64,000 nucleotides of DNA from Halomarina ordinaria (GTDB lineage: Archaea; Halobacteriota; Halobacteria; Halobacteriales; Haloarculaceae): NCBI RefSeq assembly GCF_030553305.1, contig NZ_JARRAH010000002.1, positions 124,001 to 188,000 of the forward strand, in the 5' to 3' direction. Shown here piece by piece: positions 33,733-43,410 of this stretch (its first letter is position 1; each line of letters opens with the position of its first letter). The notes beneath the pieces are model-generated. The model searched no databases, was not told the DNA's origin, and saw nothing but the letters and a program-made list of their open reading frames with translations. A program made the position numbers and the translations under genes.

Positions 33733-34694
33733 GACTCGCTCACCCCGTCGGCGAGCCGACCGCGCTTGACGTTCAGCCACATGAACGCGCCGATGAAGGC
33801 GACGGCGATGATGGAGATCGCCGCCCCCTCGCCGTACTCGGCGAAGGAGAACGCCTCCCGGTAGCCGTAGACGACGACCAGTTCGTTCTGTCGCGCCGGC
33901 CCCCCCTCGTTGAACACGTAGGGGATGAGGAACTGCTGGAACGACGCCGCGGCGGTCAGAATCGCCGCGAACAGCACCGGTCGCTTGATCGAGGGCAGCG
34001 TCACGTGGAAGAACCGCGAGAGGTAGCTCGCGCCGTCGACCATCGCCGCCTCGTGCAGTTCGTCCGGCACGTCCTGCAGCGCGCTGACGGTGATGATGAC
34101 CATGAACGGGTAGGCGAGCCACGCCTCGGTGATGTTGTAGGCGATGAAGGCCATCCACCGCTCGCTGAGCCACGAGACGGTTCCCATGCCGAGCGAACGC
34201 AACACCTGGTTGGCGAGACCGAACTCCGCGGAGCTGAAGATGCCGCGCCATACCGTGATGGTGAAGATGGCCGGCAGCCCCATCGGGAGGATGATGAGCG
34301 AGCGCATGACGCGCTTGCCCCGGACGCGGTCGCCGGTGACGACGAGCGCGATGCTGATGCTCACGACGAGTTTCAGCGTGACGCTCGTCGCGACGAACAG
34401 CCACGTGATGCCGAAGGAGTTCCAGAACTGCGGGTCAGTGAGGACGCTCACGTAGTTCTCCAGTCCGATGACCGTCGCCTCGCCGAACGTCAACACCGCC
34501 AGCGCGCCCTCGCCGGCGAAGAGGTTCGCCGGTTCGGCGTTCGTAAAGGAGATGCCGACGAGGTACAGCACCGGAAACAGCATGAACGCCGAGAAGACGA
34601 ACAGTCCCGGGAGGACGAACAGCAGCGACGCGTCTCGTTTGTCGAGGAACGGGACGTCCTCGATGCGACGGGCGACGCGTGAGACGGTACTCAT
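33729..34694 (-). CDS. Sugar ABC transporter permease, MalF type
   Basis: A 321-residue permease with six to seven helices, beginning DASLLFVLPGLFVFSAFMLFPVLYL. The EAA loop is ELHEAAMVDGASYLSRFFHVTLPSI. It is coupled to MalG by a GTGA overlap, and the binding protein lies 8 nt upstream. It forms the membrane channel with MalG and is energised by the MalK-like ATPase encoded divergently at 36224. Confidence 0.93.
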   Translation of the reverse strand: MSTVSRVARRIEDVPFLDKRDASLLFVLPGLFVFSAFMLFPVLYLVGISFTNAEPANLFAGEGALAVLTFGEATVIGLENYVSVLTDPQFWNSFGITWLFVATSVTLKLVVSISIALVVTGDRVRGKRVMRSLIILPMGLPAIFTITVWRGIFSSAEFGLANQVLRSLGMGTVSWLSERWMAFIAYNITEAWLAYPFMVIITVSALQDVPDELHEAAMVDGASYLSRFFHVTLPSIKRPVLFAAILTAAASFQQFLIPYVFNEGGPARQNELVVVYGYREAFSFAEYGEGAAISIIAVAFIGAFMWLNVKRGRLADGVSES

Positions 34695-34702
34695 CTGTTC
34701 GC

Positions 34703-35980
34703 TTACTCCCAGTTGCTGCGGATCTGCTTTGCGGCCTGCTTCATCGCCGGCTCGGGCTCGGCGTCACCGTTGAACATCTTCGTGAGCGCGCTCTTCACCG
34801 GGTCCCAGACCTGATTCATTCGGGGGTCTGTCGGCATCGGAACGCCCTGCTCGACGGCCTCGGCGAAGCCCTGCACGGTGTCGGGGAGGTCGTCGCCCCC
34901 GACGAGGCTCTGGAGCACCGGGATACTGCCCTGCTCTTCGGCGTTCTCCAGGAGGAGCTCCTCGTTCGTGACGTACCACTCGATGAAGTCGCGCGCGGCG
35001 ACGGCGTCGTCGCCGCCGTCCTCCATCGCCGTCGCGAAGTACCAGATGGTGATGCCCGTGTACGGCGTCGGGCTGCCGTCCTCCGGCGAGGGCAGCGTCG
35101 TGACCTCGTAGTCGACGTCCTTCTCGTTGAGCGTCGAGAGATACCACGGCCCGTTGATGGCGAAGGCGGCGTTACCCTCGGCGAACACCGACGCCTGCGG
35201 TTCGTACTGGGGGTCGTTCGGCATGTACGGGACGAAGTTGTCGACGGCGAACTGCGCGCCCTGGACGACCTCGTCGCTCGCGACGCCGAGCTCCTCGTCG
35301 GCTTCGGGGTCGAAGAGGTGGCCGCCGAACGCCTGCAGCCACGGGCTGACGAAGTACGGGTCGTTGAACGGGTAGCTCAGGCCGTACTGGTCGTTCCCGG
35401 GGTCGTGGAACTCCTCCATCGTCGACCGCATCTCCTCGATGCTCTCGGGGGCCTCGTCGACGAGGTCGGTGTTGTAGATGAGCGTCACCGTCTCGGAGTC
35501 GTGCGGGAGTCCGTACACGCCGCCGTCGAACTGGACTGCGTCGGCCGCGGCCTCGGTGAACTGGTCGAGTTCGACCTCCAACTCGTCACCCCGGTCGGCG
35601 ATGAACCCGCGGTCGACGTAGTCGCCGATCCAGTCGTGGGCCCACTCGAACGTGTGCGGTCCCTGCCCGGCGGGGATGGCGCTCGTCGTCTTCTTCTCCA
35701 TGTCGGAGATGTCCGAGTTCTCGATACTGTGGTTCGCCTGCTCCTCGAACCGCTGTATCGCCGCCTCGCGTTCGTCTTTCTCCGACTCCGAGAGCGAGTA
35801 CCACACCGTTGCGGTGCCCGAGGGCCCGGAGTCAGACGACCCGTTGCCGGAGTCGTTCCCGCTACCGCCACCGGACGATCCGGGTTCCCCCTGCTCCTGT
35901 ACACCGACACACCCCGCGAGCGCCCCGATACCGCTGACGACGCCGAGATTCTTCAGGACGGTCCTGCGATCCATTGTCAT
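34703..35980 (-). CDS. Maltodextrin-type solute-binding lipoprotein (Tat)
   Basis: The 425-residue extracellular binding protein of the importer. A twin-arginine signal (MDRRTVLKNLG) and lipobox (ALAGC) indicate Tat export and lipid anchoring at Cys about 25. A Gly/Ser linker (GSSGGGSGNDSGNG) precedes the MalE-like fold: ATVWYSLSESEKDEREAAIQRFE, GLPHDSETVTLIYNTDLV and AFAINGPWYLSTL are typical of family 1 sugar-binding proteins. Start ATG 35980; AT-rich AATATTAAAC at 36011-36020 is the likely TATA region. The malto-oligosaccharide assignment comes from the adjacent amylases. Confidence 0.92.
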   Translation of the reverse strand: MTMDRRTVLKNLGVVSGIGALAGCVGVQEQGEPGSSGGGSGNDSGNGSSDSGPSGTATVWYSLSESEKDEREAAIQRFEEQANHSIENSDISDMEKKTTSAIPAGQGPHTFEWAHDWIGDYVDRGFIADRGDELEVELDQFTEAAADAVQFDGGVYGLPHDSETVTLIYNTDLVDEAPESIEEMRSTMEEFHDPGNDQYGLSYPFNDPYFVSPWLQAFGGHLFDPEADEELGVASDEVVQGAQFAVDNFVPYMPNDPQYEPQASVFAEGNAAFAINGPWYLSTLNEKDVDYEVTTLPSPEDGSPTPYTGITIWYFATAMEDGGDDAVAARDFIEWYVTNEELLLENAEEQGSIPVLQSLVGGDDLPDTVQGFAEAVEQGVPMPTDPRMNQVWDPVKSALTKMFNGDAEPEPAMKQAAKQIRSNWE

Positions 35981-36223
35981 GGCTGAATATGAGATGAATA
36001 AGTAGTTCAAATATTAAACCTTCGGATATAGCACGAACGTTCCTGTAGTTCAGATTATCTACTCTGAACGCTCACGAGCCTCGGATTCTACATATTCCGC
36101 CGGCAATTCAAATGAATAAATAGAAGGGGCCTCCTTGCTCGGCAGAATATACGACGAATTCACACATCACAGATTCAGATTCGAGAACAAGAATTATAAC
36201 ATCGGCTCTCCACACGTGGTGCA

Positions 36224-37351
36224 ATGGGCACTGTAACGCTCGATAATCTCGGAAAGAAGTTCGACAACGGCCGGATCGTCGCTGTCGACGACGTTTCCCT
36301 CGACGTCGCAGACGGCGAGTTCGTAACTGTCGTCGGTCCCTCGGGGTGTGGGAAGTCGACGACGTTGCGGATGCTCGCGGGGCTGGAGCAACCGACCTCG
36401 GGCCGTATCACGATCGACGGCGAGGACGTGACCGACGTCCACGCCCGCAAGCGCGACGTGGCGATGGTGTTCCAGAACTACGCGCTCTACCCGCACAAGA
36501 CGGTCCGTCAGAACATGGCGTTCGGTCTCCGGATGAGCACCGACCTCTCGAAGGACGAGCGCGACCAGCGCGTCCGTGAGACGGCCGAGATGATGGGTAT
36601 CGAGGAGCTGCTCGACGACCGCCCGAACGAGCTCTCGGGCGGGCAGAAACAGCGCGTCGCGCTCGGCCGCGCCATCGTCCGCGAACCCGACGTGTTCCTC
36701 TTCGACGAACCCCTGTCGAACCTGGACGCGAAGCTCCGGACGACGATGCGCACCGAGATCCAGCGCCTCCAGAACGACCTCGGGACCACCTCCATCTACG
36801 TCACCCACGACCAGGAGGAGGCGATGACGATGGGCGACCGTATCGTCATCCTCAAAGACGGCGAGCTCCAGCAGGTCGGCCGGCCGAAAGAGGTGTACCG
36901 AACCCCCGTCAACGCGTTCGTCGGCGGGTTCGTCGGTTCGCCGTCGATGAACTTCATCGACGTTCGGGCCAGCGTCTCCGGCGACACCGTGCGCCTCCAA
37001 GACGACTCGGGTCGCTTCGACTACACGGTCAGCGCTACCGACGTCCCGAACGTCGACGACAGCGACCGAATTCGGTTCGGAATCCGCCCGGAGGACGTGT
37101 CCGTCGTCGACGACGGGCCCGGCATCCCGACGACGGTCGAAGTCGTCGAACCCATCGGCAGCGACAACTACCTCTATCTCGACCTCGCAGCCGATTTCAT
37201 CGCCCGCGTCGACTCCGACGTCGAACCCGAACCCGACGACGGCGTCACCGTCGCCTTCGACGAGTCGGACGTCCACCTCTTCGACGGCGAGACGGGCGAG
37301 TCGCTCACGTTCGAGCGGCGAACCGAGACCGTGACGACGCCGTCGGCGTAA
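36224..37351 (+). CDS. Sugar ABC transporter ATPase, MalK/MsmX type
   Basis: The 375-residue ATPase of the importer: Walker A GPSGCGKSTT (about residue 42), Q-loop VFQNYALYPHKTV, signature LSGGQKQRVALGRA, Walker B VFLFDEPLSNLDAKL, H-loop YVTHDQEEAMTM. The C-terminal 140 residues form the TOBE/OB regulatory domain of the MalK branch (RTPVNAFVGGFVGSPSMNF, RFGIRPEDVSV). TTATAA at 36194-36199 lies 25-30 nt before the ATG, so the transcript is probably leaderless. It is divergent from the binding-protein operon. Confidence 0.94.
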   Translation: MGTVTLDNLGKKFDNGRIVAVDDVSLDVADGEFVTVVGPSGCGKSTTLRMLAGLEQPTSGRITIDGEDVTDVHARKRDVAMVFQNYALYPHKTVRQNMAFGLRMSTDLSKDERDQRVRETAEMMGIEELLDDRPNELSGGQKQRVALGRAIVREPDVFLFDEPLSNLDAKLRTTMRTEIQRLQNDLGTTSIYVTHDQEEAMTMGDRIVILKDGELQQVGRPKEVYRTPVNAFVGGFVGSPSMNFIDVRASVSGDTVRLQDDSGRFDYTVSATDVPNVDDSDRIRFGIRPEDVSVVDDGPGIPTTVEVVEPIGSDNYLYLDLAADFIARVDSDVEPEPDDGVTVAFDESDVHLFDGETGESLTFERRTETVTTPSA

Positions 37352-37399
37352 GGAGCCAGTTCGTCGTTCCGGCTTGCGTTCCGAACCGGGTCCTTCCCC

Positions 37400-39475
37400 T
37401 CACTCCGCGGGTGTCGGCGCTTCCGTGCCCACGTCGAGACCGAGTTCGTCCGCCAGCGCGACCGTCGCCAACCGGAGCGCGTGCGGCCATCCCAGCGGCG
37501 TCGCGCTGTCGGAGGTGCCGTCGTCGAACACCTGTTCGGGCAGGTAGCCCGTCTCCATGCAGAGCGGACCGTCCGGCAGCACGAGCGACAGCACGTCGTC
37601 CGTCAGCGTCGCGAACGCACCGGCCCGGTCGTCGTCGTGCGCGCGGAGGAGCGCGGTCGTGTTCGCGGCGGCGTGTGCGCCCCACGCCGTCGAGACGGTC
37701 CAGATCTTCTCGTGGCCCTGTCCGCGCTGTCGCCACTCGTCGCCCTCGTAGCGGACGAGTCCGCGGACCTCGCTCCCGTTGGGGTCGTGCCAGAGCCCCT
37801 CGACGGTGTTCTCGACGTGCGTGACGAGTCGGTCGAGTCGGTCGCCGTCGACGTCGCCGACGCGAGCGTACTGTCGGTGTGCGGCCGCCAGCGCGAGCGT
37901 CGCCGAGTCGTAGCGCGGGTCCAGTTCCCCCGCCTCGAACCCCTCGGCTTCGTCGACACCTTCGCACTCGCGGAGCGCGTATATTTCACGCTCTGCGACC
38001 CAGAGGTCGTCGAGGGCCTCGTAGATGCGGTCGGCCTGTTCCGTCGCGTGCGCCGTCGTCGCCGCGTCGAGGTCGGCGTCGGCGACCGCCGCGTACGCTT
38101 CGAGGAACGTCGCCGCCGTGTGACTGAACCGCCCGTCCATGTTCTCCCAGGCGTTCTGACAGGCGATGGGCCGCCCGTCGTCGGCGAGCGTGTCGTCCAG
38201 TCCGTCGAGGGCGGCGTCGAGCGCCGCCACCACCTCCTCGCGGAGGTCGCCGTCGAGTTCGTCCACGACCGACGCGAGGAACGTGACGACGCTGCCGGTC
38301 TGGTCGGCCTGGTAGTCGACGCCGTCGCCGGCTTCGAGGCGGCCGTTGGCCCACCCGGGGGCGAGCGTCCCGTCGCGGGGCCAGACGCGGTGCGGCCACG
38401 TCCCGTCGGACTGCTGGGTGGCGAGGTAGGCCCGCGCGCTCCGCTCGGTCCACGCGTCGAGGTCGAGTCCGATGGAGTCGGCCGCCTCGTCGACGAACAG
38501 CGATATCTCGGCGTCGTCGCGGAACCAGGTGTAGCCGTAGCCGCCCGAGTACGCGTAGTACGGGTCGAAGTCGGGGCCGGCGATGCGGAGGCCCGTCTCG
38601 GCCGACAGGAAGCGGAGCACGCGGACGTCCGCCGCTACCGCGCCGGCGTGGGGGGTGTCGTCGGGCACCTCGGACGCCTCGGCTTCGGCGCTCCGGCGCA
38701 GCGCCGCGGCGTCGTCGTACGCCGTCGCGAGGTCGTCGAGTCGACCGAGCGCCGCCTCGCGAGTCGTCGTGTTCTCGTCGGTGAGCAGCGTCACGAGCGT
38801 CGTACGTCCGGACTCGACGGGAAGGAACGCGACGAGGTCGCCGCTGAGTCGGTCCTCCTCGTAGCGGTCCTCGGAGACGGGCCGGGGCAGTTCGACCGCC
38901 GTGTCGTCGAGCAGTTCGGCGAAGCGTGCCGGAACCTGTCCGTGGAGGTCCGAGACCCCGGTCGTGCTCCCGACGAAGTCGTGTTCGGTCGTGTGGTACA
39001 CCTCGACGGCGTCCTCGTGTCGGAGCTGGCCGATCCGGGTGTCCTGTGCGTTCGGCGCGAACCCGACGTAGGTGACCACTTCGACGGTTCGTTCGTCGGC
39101 CAGCGGCGCGTCGAGTTCGACGTGCGTCAGGTGCGCGTCGCCGACGGTGAGGTCGTACTGCGTCACCGCTCCGACCGGCGTCTCGCGCTCGGTGACGACC
39201 AGCGCCGTCGCCTCGTGATAGCGCTGCGAGACCGTCTCGTCGGCCTCGAACCAGTGGACGTCGTCGCCGACGCGGAGACCGAGACGACTCCGGTCGAGCC
39301 CGTTGCGTCCGGTCAGCGGGTAGCCGAAGTCCCGCAGCGACCCGTCGCGTTCGACGTGGACGAGTCGGCCGCCGAGCCCCGAGAAGAGACCGGTCGTCGA
39401 GCGGCGTTCGCCCGGGAAACGTGTGTCGTGCCCCTCGTGTCGCTTGTAGTCGTCGAGGGCGTCGCGGAGTTGCAT
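37400..39475 (-). CDS. GH15 glucoamylase-like glycoside hydrolase
   Basis: A 691-residue glucan hydrolase. The N-terminal 290 residues are a beta super-sandwich; the (alpha/alpha)6 GH15 domain follows. Recognisable are YSGGYGYTWFRDDAEI (substrate-binding Trp/Arg/Asp), QQSDGTWPHRVWPRDG, CQNAWENMDGRFSHTAATFLEAYA and GHEKIWTVSTAWGAHAA. Such enzymes release glucose from the ends of malto-oligosaccharides or trehalose-like glucans. There is no signal peptide, so it would act inside the cell on imported maltodextrin. Start ATG 39475, 104 nt from the divergent amylase. Confidence 0.88.
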   Translation of the reverse strand: MQLRDALDDYKRHEGHDTRFPGERRSTTGLFSGLGGRLVHVERDGSLRDFGYPLTGRNGLDRSRLGLRVGDDVHWFEADETVSQRYHEATALVVTERETPVGAVTQYDLTVGDAHLTHVELDAPLADERTVEVVTYVGFAPNAQDTRIGQLRHEDAVEVYHTTEHDFVGSTTGVSDLHGQVPARFAELLDDTAVELPRPVSEDRYEEDRLSGDLVAFLPVESGRTTLVTLLTDENTTTREAALGRLDDLATAYDDAAALRRSAEAEASEVPDDTPHAGAVAADVRVLRFLSAETGLRIAGPDFDPYYAYSGGYGYTWFRDDAEISLFVDEAADSIGLDLDAWTERSARAYLATQQSDGTWPHRVWPRDGTLAPGWANGRLEAGDGVDYQADQTGSVVTFLASVVDELDGDLREEVVAALDAALDGLDDTLADDGRPIACQNAWENMDGRFSHTAATFLEAYAAVADADLDAATTAHATEQADRIYEALDDLWVAEREIYALRECEGVDEAEGFEAGELDPRYDSATLALAAAHRQYARVGDVDGDRLDRLVTHVENTVEGLWHDPNGSEVRGLVRYEGDEWRQRGQGHEKIWTVSTAWGAHAAANTTALLRAHDDDRAGAFATLTDDVLSLVLPDGPLCMETGYLPEQVFDDGTSDSATPLGWPHALRLATVALADELGLDVGTEAPTPAE

Positions 39476-39549
39476 CGAAAGTGAGACGCCGCGCCGGGGT
39501 AATAACTCTTGGTGAGATTGTCGTTCACAGTTTTGAGCCGAAGCGGAAC

Positions 39550-39566
39550 AGTGATACCCTATCACT
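39550..39566. promoter_or_regulatory. Palindrome AGTGATA-CCC-TATCACT between the amylase genes
   Basis: A perfect 7-bp inverted repeat with a 3-nt centre, 13 nt before the ATG of the GH13 gene and 74 nt from the GH15 start. It is a candidate operator for the TrmB regulator encoded at 41927. I do not see the same sequence before the transporter genes. Confidence 0.5.
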
Positions 39567-39579
39567 CGCCTTCAGGGGT

Positions 39580-41736
39580 ATGCACCATCCCGGCCCGCCG
39601 CGCTTCGTCTCGGTCGGCGAATCCGTCGAACTGGCCCCACGAACCCCGAACCCGGACGCCTCGTACCGGTGGTCGGTCGCCGACGCGCCCGACGCGAGCG
39701 CGTTCGAGACGGGCGACGCACTGTCGGTCGGCGCGCCCGCTGGCTCCCCGCCCCCCGACGCCCGCGAGGACGAGCCGGGACCGGTCGTCCACTTCCACCC
39801 CGACGTCGCCGGCACGTACACCGTCACCCTCGACGCGCCGGACGACACGCACGAACTGACGGTCCGCGCCTTCCCCGACGAGCGTCGCGCCGCGCAGTTC
39901 TCGGTCGCCGCCGCCGACCTCCCCGTCGAGGAGTCGGAACTGAACGACACCCCGATCTCGGTCAGCGGTCCGTTCAACAACCACTTGCTCGCGACGGAGC
40001 GGCCGCGACGCGTCGGCGACGACTACGTCCTCGACGTGCGGTTGCCGCCGGGCGAGTACACCGCCGCGTTCTCGGTGAACGACGACCTCGCCGAGGGCGT
40101 CCGCACCGGCGTCGAGGTCGACGGCCCCGGTCGTCCCCGACTCCGACTCGACGCGAGCGTCGCCGGCGACGAGGCGGTCGTCACCGCGACGCCGAAGGCC
40201 GCCCCCGACAGCGAGTTCTCCGACGCCGACCTCCCCGTCGAGTTCCACCTCGACGGCCGCGACGACCTCGGCGAGGAGGACGTGCGCATCGACGGCCGCG
40301 AACTCCGCGTCCCGGTCGAGGCGCTCCCCGACCGTGCGCGTATCCACGCCGTCACCGCCGGCGAGCGTCGTAGCATCGGCGACACCGTCACCCTCGACGT
40401 CGCCGACGCCGGCGGCGACGCAGTGTCCGTCGCCCGTCCGAACGACCCGCCGGAGTGGGCCGAGTCGCCGACGGTGTACGAGATCTTCGTCCGCTCGTTC
40501 GCGGGCGAGACGCTGCCGACGACGTTCGCCGAGATCGAGCGCCGCGTCGAGTACCTGGAGTCGCTCTCGGTCGACTGCCTCTGGCTGACGCCCGTGCTCG
40601 CCAGCCCGACCACCCACGGCTACCACATCACCGACTACTTCGCCACCGCCTCGGACCTCGGCTCCCGGGAGGCGTTCGAGTCGCTCGTCGACCGCTGTCA
40701 CGAAGCGGGTATCGAGGTCGTCTTCGACCTCGTCATCAACCACACCTCGCGGGACCACCCCGCGTTCCAGTTGCACTCGGCGGGCGTCGAGGCGTACGCC
40801 GACCACTTCCGGCGCGTCGACGCCGACCGCAACGTCGTCGACGTGGGGTGGGCCGACGTCGGCGGGGAGGGCGAGGAGATACCCGAGTACTACTTCAACT
40901 GGCAGCGCATCCCGAACCTGAACTACGACTCGCTCTCGGTCCGCCGGTGGATGCTCGACGTGGTCGACGAGTGGGCGGGCGTCGTCGACGGCTTCCGCTG
41001 CGACGTGGCGTGGGGGGTCTCCCACGCCTTCTGGAAGGAGGTCCGCGACCGCGTCCCCGACGACTTTCTCCTCCTCGACGAGACCATCCCGCGGGACCCC
41101 GACTACCACGAGGGCGAGTTCCAGATGCACTACGACACGACGCTGTACGAGACACTCCGGGACGTCGGTCTGGGCGAGGAACCCGCCGACGCCGTCCTCG
41201 ACGCGCTCGACGACGCGACGTGGGCGGGCTTCCCGGACGCGGCCGTTCACCTCCGCTACGTCGAGAACCACGACGAGGACCGCTACCTCGACGAGTGCGA
41301 CGAGGCGTCGCTACGGGCGGCCGCAGCGGCCACGTTCACCGTGCCGGGCGCGCCGATGATCTACTACGGGCAGGAACGCGGCGTCCCGGAGCAGCGCGGC
41401 CCGATGCGCTGGTACGACGGCGACGCCGACCTCACGGCGTTTCACCGCGCGCTGTCGTCGCTGCGGGCGGAGACGCCGACGCTCCGCGAGGGACGCGTCG
41501 AACCGCTCGAGTACGAGGTCACCGCCGGCGATGAGGGGGCCGAGGCCGACGACGTGACCGCCTACGCTCGCGAGGACGAGAACGGTCGGTACGTCGTGGT
41601 CCTCAACTTCGCCGCCGACCCGGCGACGGTGTCGCTGGGCGAACCCGTCGAACCCACGGACCTGCTGTCCGGCGAGGCGGTCGTGGCCGGCGAGGAACTC
41701 CGCGTCGCCGACGCCGTCGTACTGCGAGCGGCGTAG
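39580..41736 (+). CDS. GH13 alpha-amylase/neopullulanase-like enzyme
   Basis: A 718-residue alpha-amylase-family enzyme. Residues 1-290 are beta-rich (N-terminal carbohydrate/Ig-like modules, as in neopullulanases), then the catalytic barrel. The four GH13 regions are present: I VVFDLVINHTS, II GFRCDVAWG (Asp nucleophile), III LLLDETIP (acid/base Glu), IV YVENHDEDRY. A C-terminal beta domain (residues 640-718) ends the protein. No signal peptide, so it probably debranches or shortens imported maltodextrins in the cytosol together with GH15. The chosen ATG 39580 follows the palindrome. Confidence 0.92.
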   Translation: MHHPGPPRFVSVGESVELAPRTPNPDASYRWSVADAPDASAFETGDALSVGAPAGSPPPDAREDEPGPVVHFHPDVAGTYTVTLDAPDDTHELTVRAFPDERRAAQFSVAAADLPVEESELNDTPISVSGPFNNHLLATERPRRVGDDYVLDVRLPPGEYTAAFSVNDDLAEGVRTGVEVDGPGRPRLRLDASVAGDEAVVTATPKAAPDSEFSDADLPVEFHLDGRDDLGEEDVRIDGRELRVPVEALPDRARIHAVTAGERRSIGDTVTLDVADAGGDAVSVARPNDPPEWAESPTVYEIFVRSFAGETLPTTFAEIERRVEYLESLSVDCLWLTPVLASPTTHGYHITDYFATASDLGSREAFESLVDRCHEAGIEVVFDLVINHTSRDHPAFQLHSAGVEAYADHFRRVDADRNVVDVGWADVGGEGEEIPEYYFNWQRIPNLNYDSLSVRRWMLDVVDEWAGVVDGFRCDVAWGVSHAFWKEVRDRVPDDFLLLDETIPRDPDYHEGEFQMHYDTTLYETLRDVGLGEEPADAVLDALDDATWAGFPDAAVHLRYVENHDEDRYLDECDEASLRAAAAATFTVPGAPMIYYGQERGVPEQRGPMRWYDGDADLTAFHRALSSLRAETPTLREGRVEPLEYEVTAGDEGAEADDVTAYAREDENGRYVVVLNFAADPATVSLGEPVEPTDLLSGEAVVAGEELRVADAVVLRAA

Positions 41737-41926
41737 TCGACGCCGGCCGGTTCGCCGGCGTTCGGTCACGACGACGCTCGGATCCCGCCGTCGACGCTCC
41801 GACTCACTCGGAGACGCGCTGGCCGACACGACGAGCGCCGACCGTGGCGTTTTCGCACCGGCACGGTCTCGGGGGCCAGATGGTCTATCACCGTGTCTTA
41901 AGTACCTTTCCGGGACTCATACACGT

Positions 41927-42991
41927 ATGGACGACGCCGCACTCGGGGACGTGCTCCAGCAGTTCGGTCTCTCGGACAAAGAGATAGACACGTACCTCAC
42001 GCTCTTGGAACACGGCGAGGCGAAGGCGAGTACCGTCGCCGACGCCGCGGGCGTCTCGAAACGCTACGTCTACAGCGTCAGCGAAAAACTCGAAGACCGC
42101 GGTTTCGTCTCGGTCAACGACCACGTCGTACCGACGACGATCCGGGCGAATCCGCCAGAGGAGGTCATCGAGTCGCTGACGGAGGACATCGAGACCATGC
42201 GCCCGGCCCTGGAGGCGCGCTACTCGAAGGCCGCCCCCGAGACCGAGCGCTTCGAGGTCATCAAGTCGCGCGTGACGGTGCTCAAACGCATCCGCTCGCT
42301 CATCGACGACGCCGACGAGGAGGTGACGCTGTCGCTGCCGGCGACGACCCTCGACGAAGTCGCCGACTCGCTCCGCGCCGCCGTCGACCGCGGGGTGTTG
42401 GTACTGCTCGTCGTCGCGGACGCCGACAGCGAGCGACAGACCGCACTGGAGGGTGTCGCTAGCGTCGCCCGAGCGTGGGGCGAACCGATGCCGACGATGC
42501 TCACCACCGACCAGCGTGTCGGGCTCGTCGCGCCGACGGAGATGATAACCCGGTCGAACAGCGGCGCGCGCGCCATCGCGTTCACCGAACCGCGACTCGG
42601 TCCGGTCATCGTCGGCTCGTTTCTCGGCAACTACTGGCCGATGGCCCAGCAGGTGTACGCCGCGGAACCGGCGACGCTCCCGAAAACGTACACGAACTTC
42701 CGCCACGCGGTGTTCCAGACGACGCTGCACCTCCGGGCGAACACCTCTCTTCGCGCCCGAATCCGCGGCCGCCGAACCCGCGGTCCGGACAGTCACGACG
42801 AGATCGTCGGCCGCGTCGTCGACGTGCGGCAGGGTCTCGCCGCGCCGTCGAACAACGCCTTCCCGGTCGAGAACACGCTCGTCGTCGAGACGAGCGAGGG
42901 GCTCGTCACCGTCGGCGGCGGCGGCGCGTTCGTCGAGGACATCGAGGCCGACAGCGTGACGCTCGAACGCGCCGACGTCGACGAGGCGTGA
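41927..42991 (+). CDS. trmB: TrmB-family sugar-responsive regulator
   Basis: A 354-residue TrmB-type regulator. Residues 1-75 are a winged helix (LQQFGLSDKEIDTYLTLLEHGEAKASTVADAAGVSKRYVYSVSEKLEDRGF); a coiled linker and the PLD-like/TrmB sugar-sensing domain follow, with a C-terminal beta domain (residues 265-350). Archaeal TrmB proteins bind maltose, glucose or sucrose and control maltodextrin and central-carbon genes. As the last gene of the island, it is the likely regulator of the transporter and amylases. A TTAAGTAC at 41898-41905 is the probable TATA region. Confidence 0.92.
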   Translation: MDDAALGDVLQQFGLSDKEIDTYLTLLEHGEAKASTVADAAGVSKRYVYSVSEKLEDRGFVSVNDHVVPTTIRANPPEEVIESLTEDIETMRPALEARYSKAAPETERFEVIKSRVTVLKRIRSLIDDADEEVTLSLPATTLDEVADSLRAAVDRGVLVLLVVADADSERQTALEGVASVARAWGEPMPTMLTTDQRVGLVAPTEMITRSNSGARAIAFTEPRLGPVIVGSFLGNYWPMAQQVYAAEPATLPKTYTNFRHAVFQTTLHLRANTSLRARIRGRRTRGPDSHDEIVGRVVDVRQGLAAPSNNAFPVENTLVVETSEGLVTVGGGGAFVEDIEADSVTLERADVDEA

Positions 42992-43158
42992 CGAGGCGGG
43001 CGACTCCCGCCCGGTCGACCGCTCCCCCCGACCGCCAGCGACCCCCCGAACGCGACCAGTGCATCGCCGCTGAGCCACCTCGCATACGGTGCAAATCGCG
43101 GCCTGCCGCGTGCGGGTTCAGACGGCTCATCTGTGCACTCCCCTCGACGTTGAGAGGC

Positions 43159-43410
43159 GGTGAAGTGTCCCGGGTAGTGCCGACGACGTTCCACGTCGAC
43201 CATACCGAACACGATGTCGACGTGTTCGTCACTGAACAGGGGGTTGCGGACGTACGCGGACTTTCGCCTGTCGAACGAGCCGAGCTCGTGATCGACCGCT
43301 GCGCTCACCCCAAATTCCGCCCGAGCCTGCGGGCGTACCTCGACGACGTGAAGGGACAGGAAAATCACATTCCCCACGGCATCGAGCGGGCGGTCCGGTG
43401 GCAGGAGTGA
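43159..43410 (+). pseudogene. Acetyl-CoA hydrolase/transferase C-terminal fragment
   Basis: About 83 residues match the end of the acetyl-CoA hydrolase/4-hydroxybutyrate CoA-transferase family: SRVVPTTFHVDHTEHDVDVFVTEQGVADVRGLSPVERAELVI, then AHPKFRPSLRAYLDD. The catalytic Glu and CoA-binding parts upstream are missing. It begins at the right edge of the maltodextrin island. Confidence 0.75.

Noticed and set aside
33733..34404. N-terminal extension of the MalG reading frame
   Set aside because: The frame is open upstream of GTG 33732 but overlaps MalF in another frame and is Arg/His-rich; the GTGA overlap is the real start.
37481..39484. A 667-codon plus-strand frame
   Set aside because: Antisense of the GH15 gene; valine/arginine-rich with no motif.
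39562..41271. A 569-codon minus-strand frame
   Set aside because: Antisense of the GH13 gene, whose four catalytic regions are clear on the plus strand.
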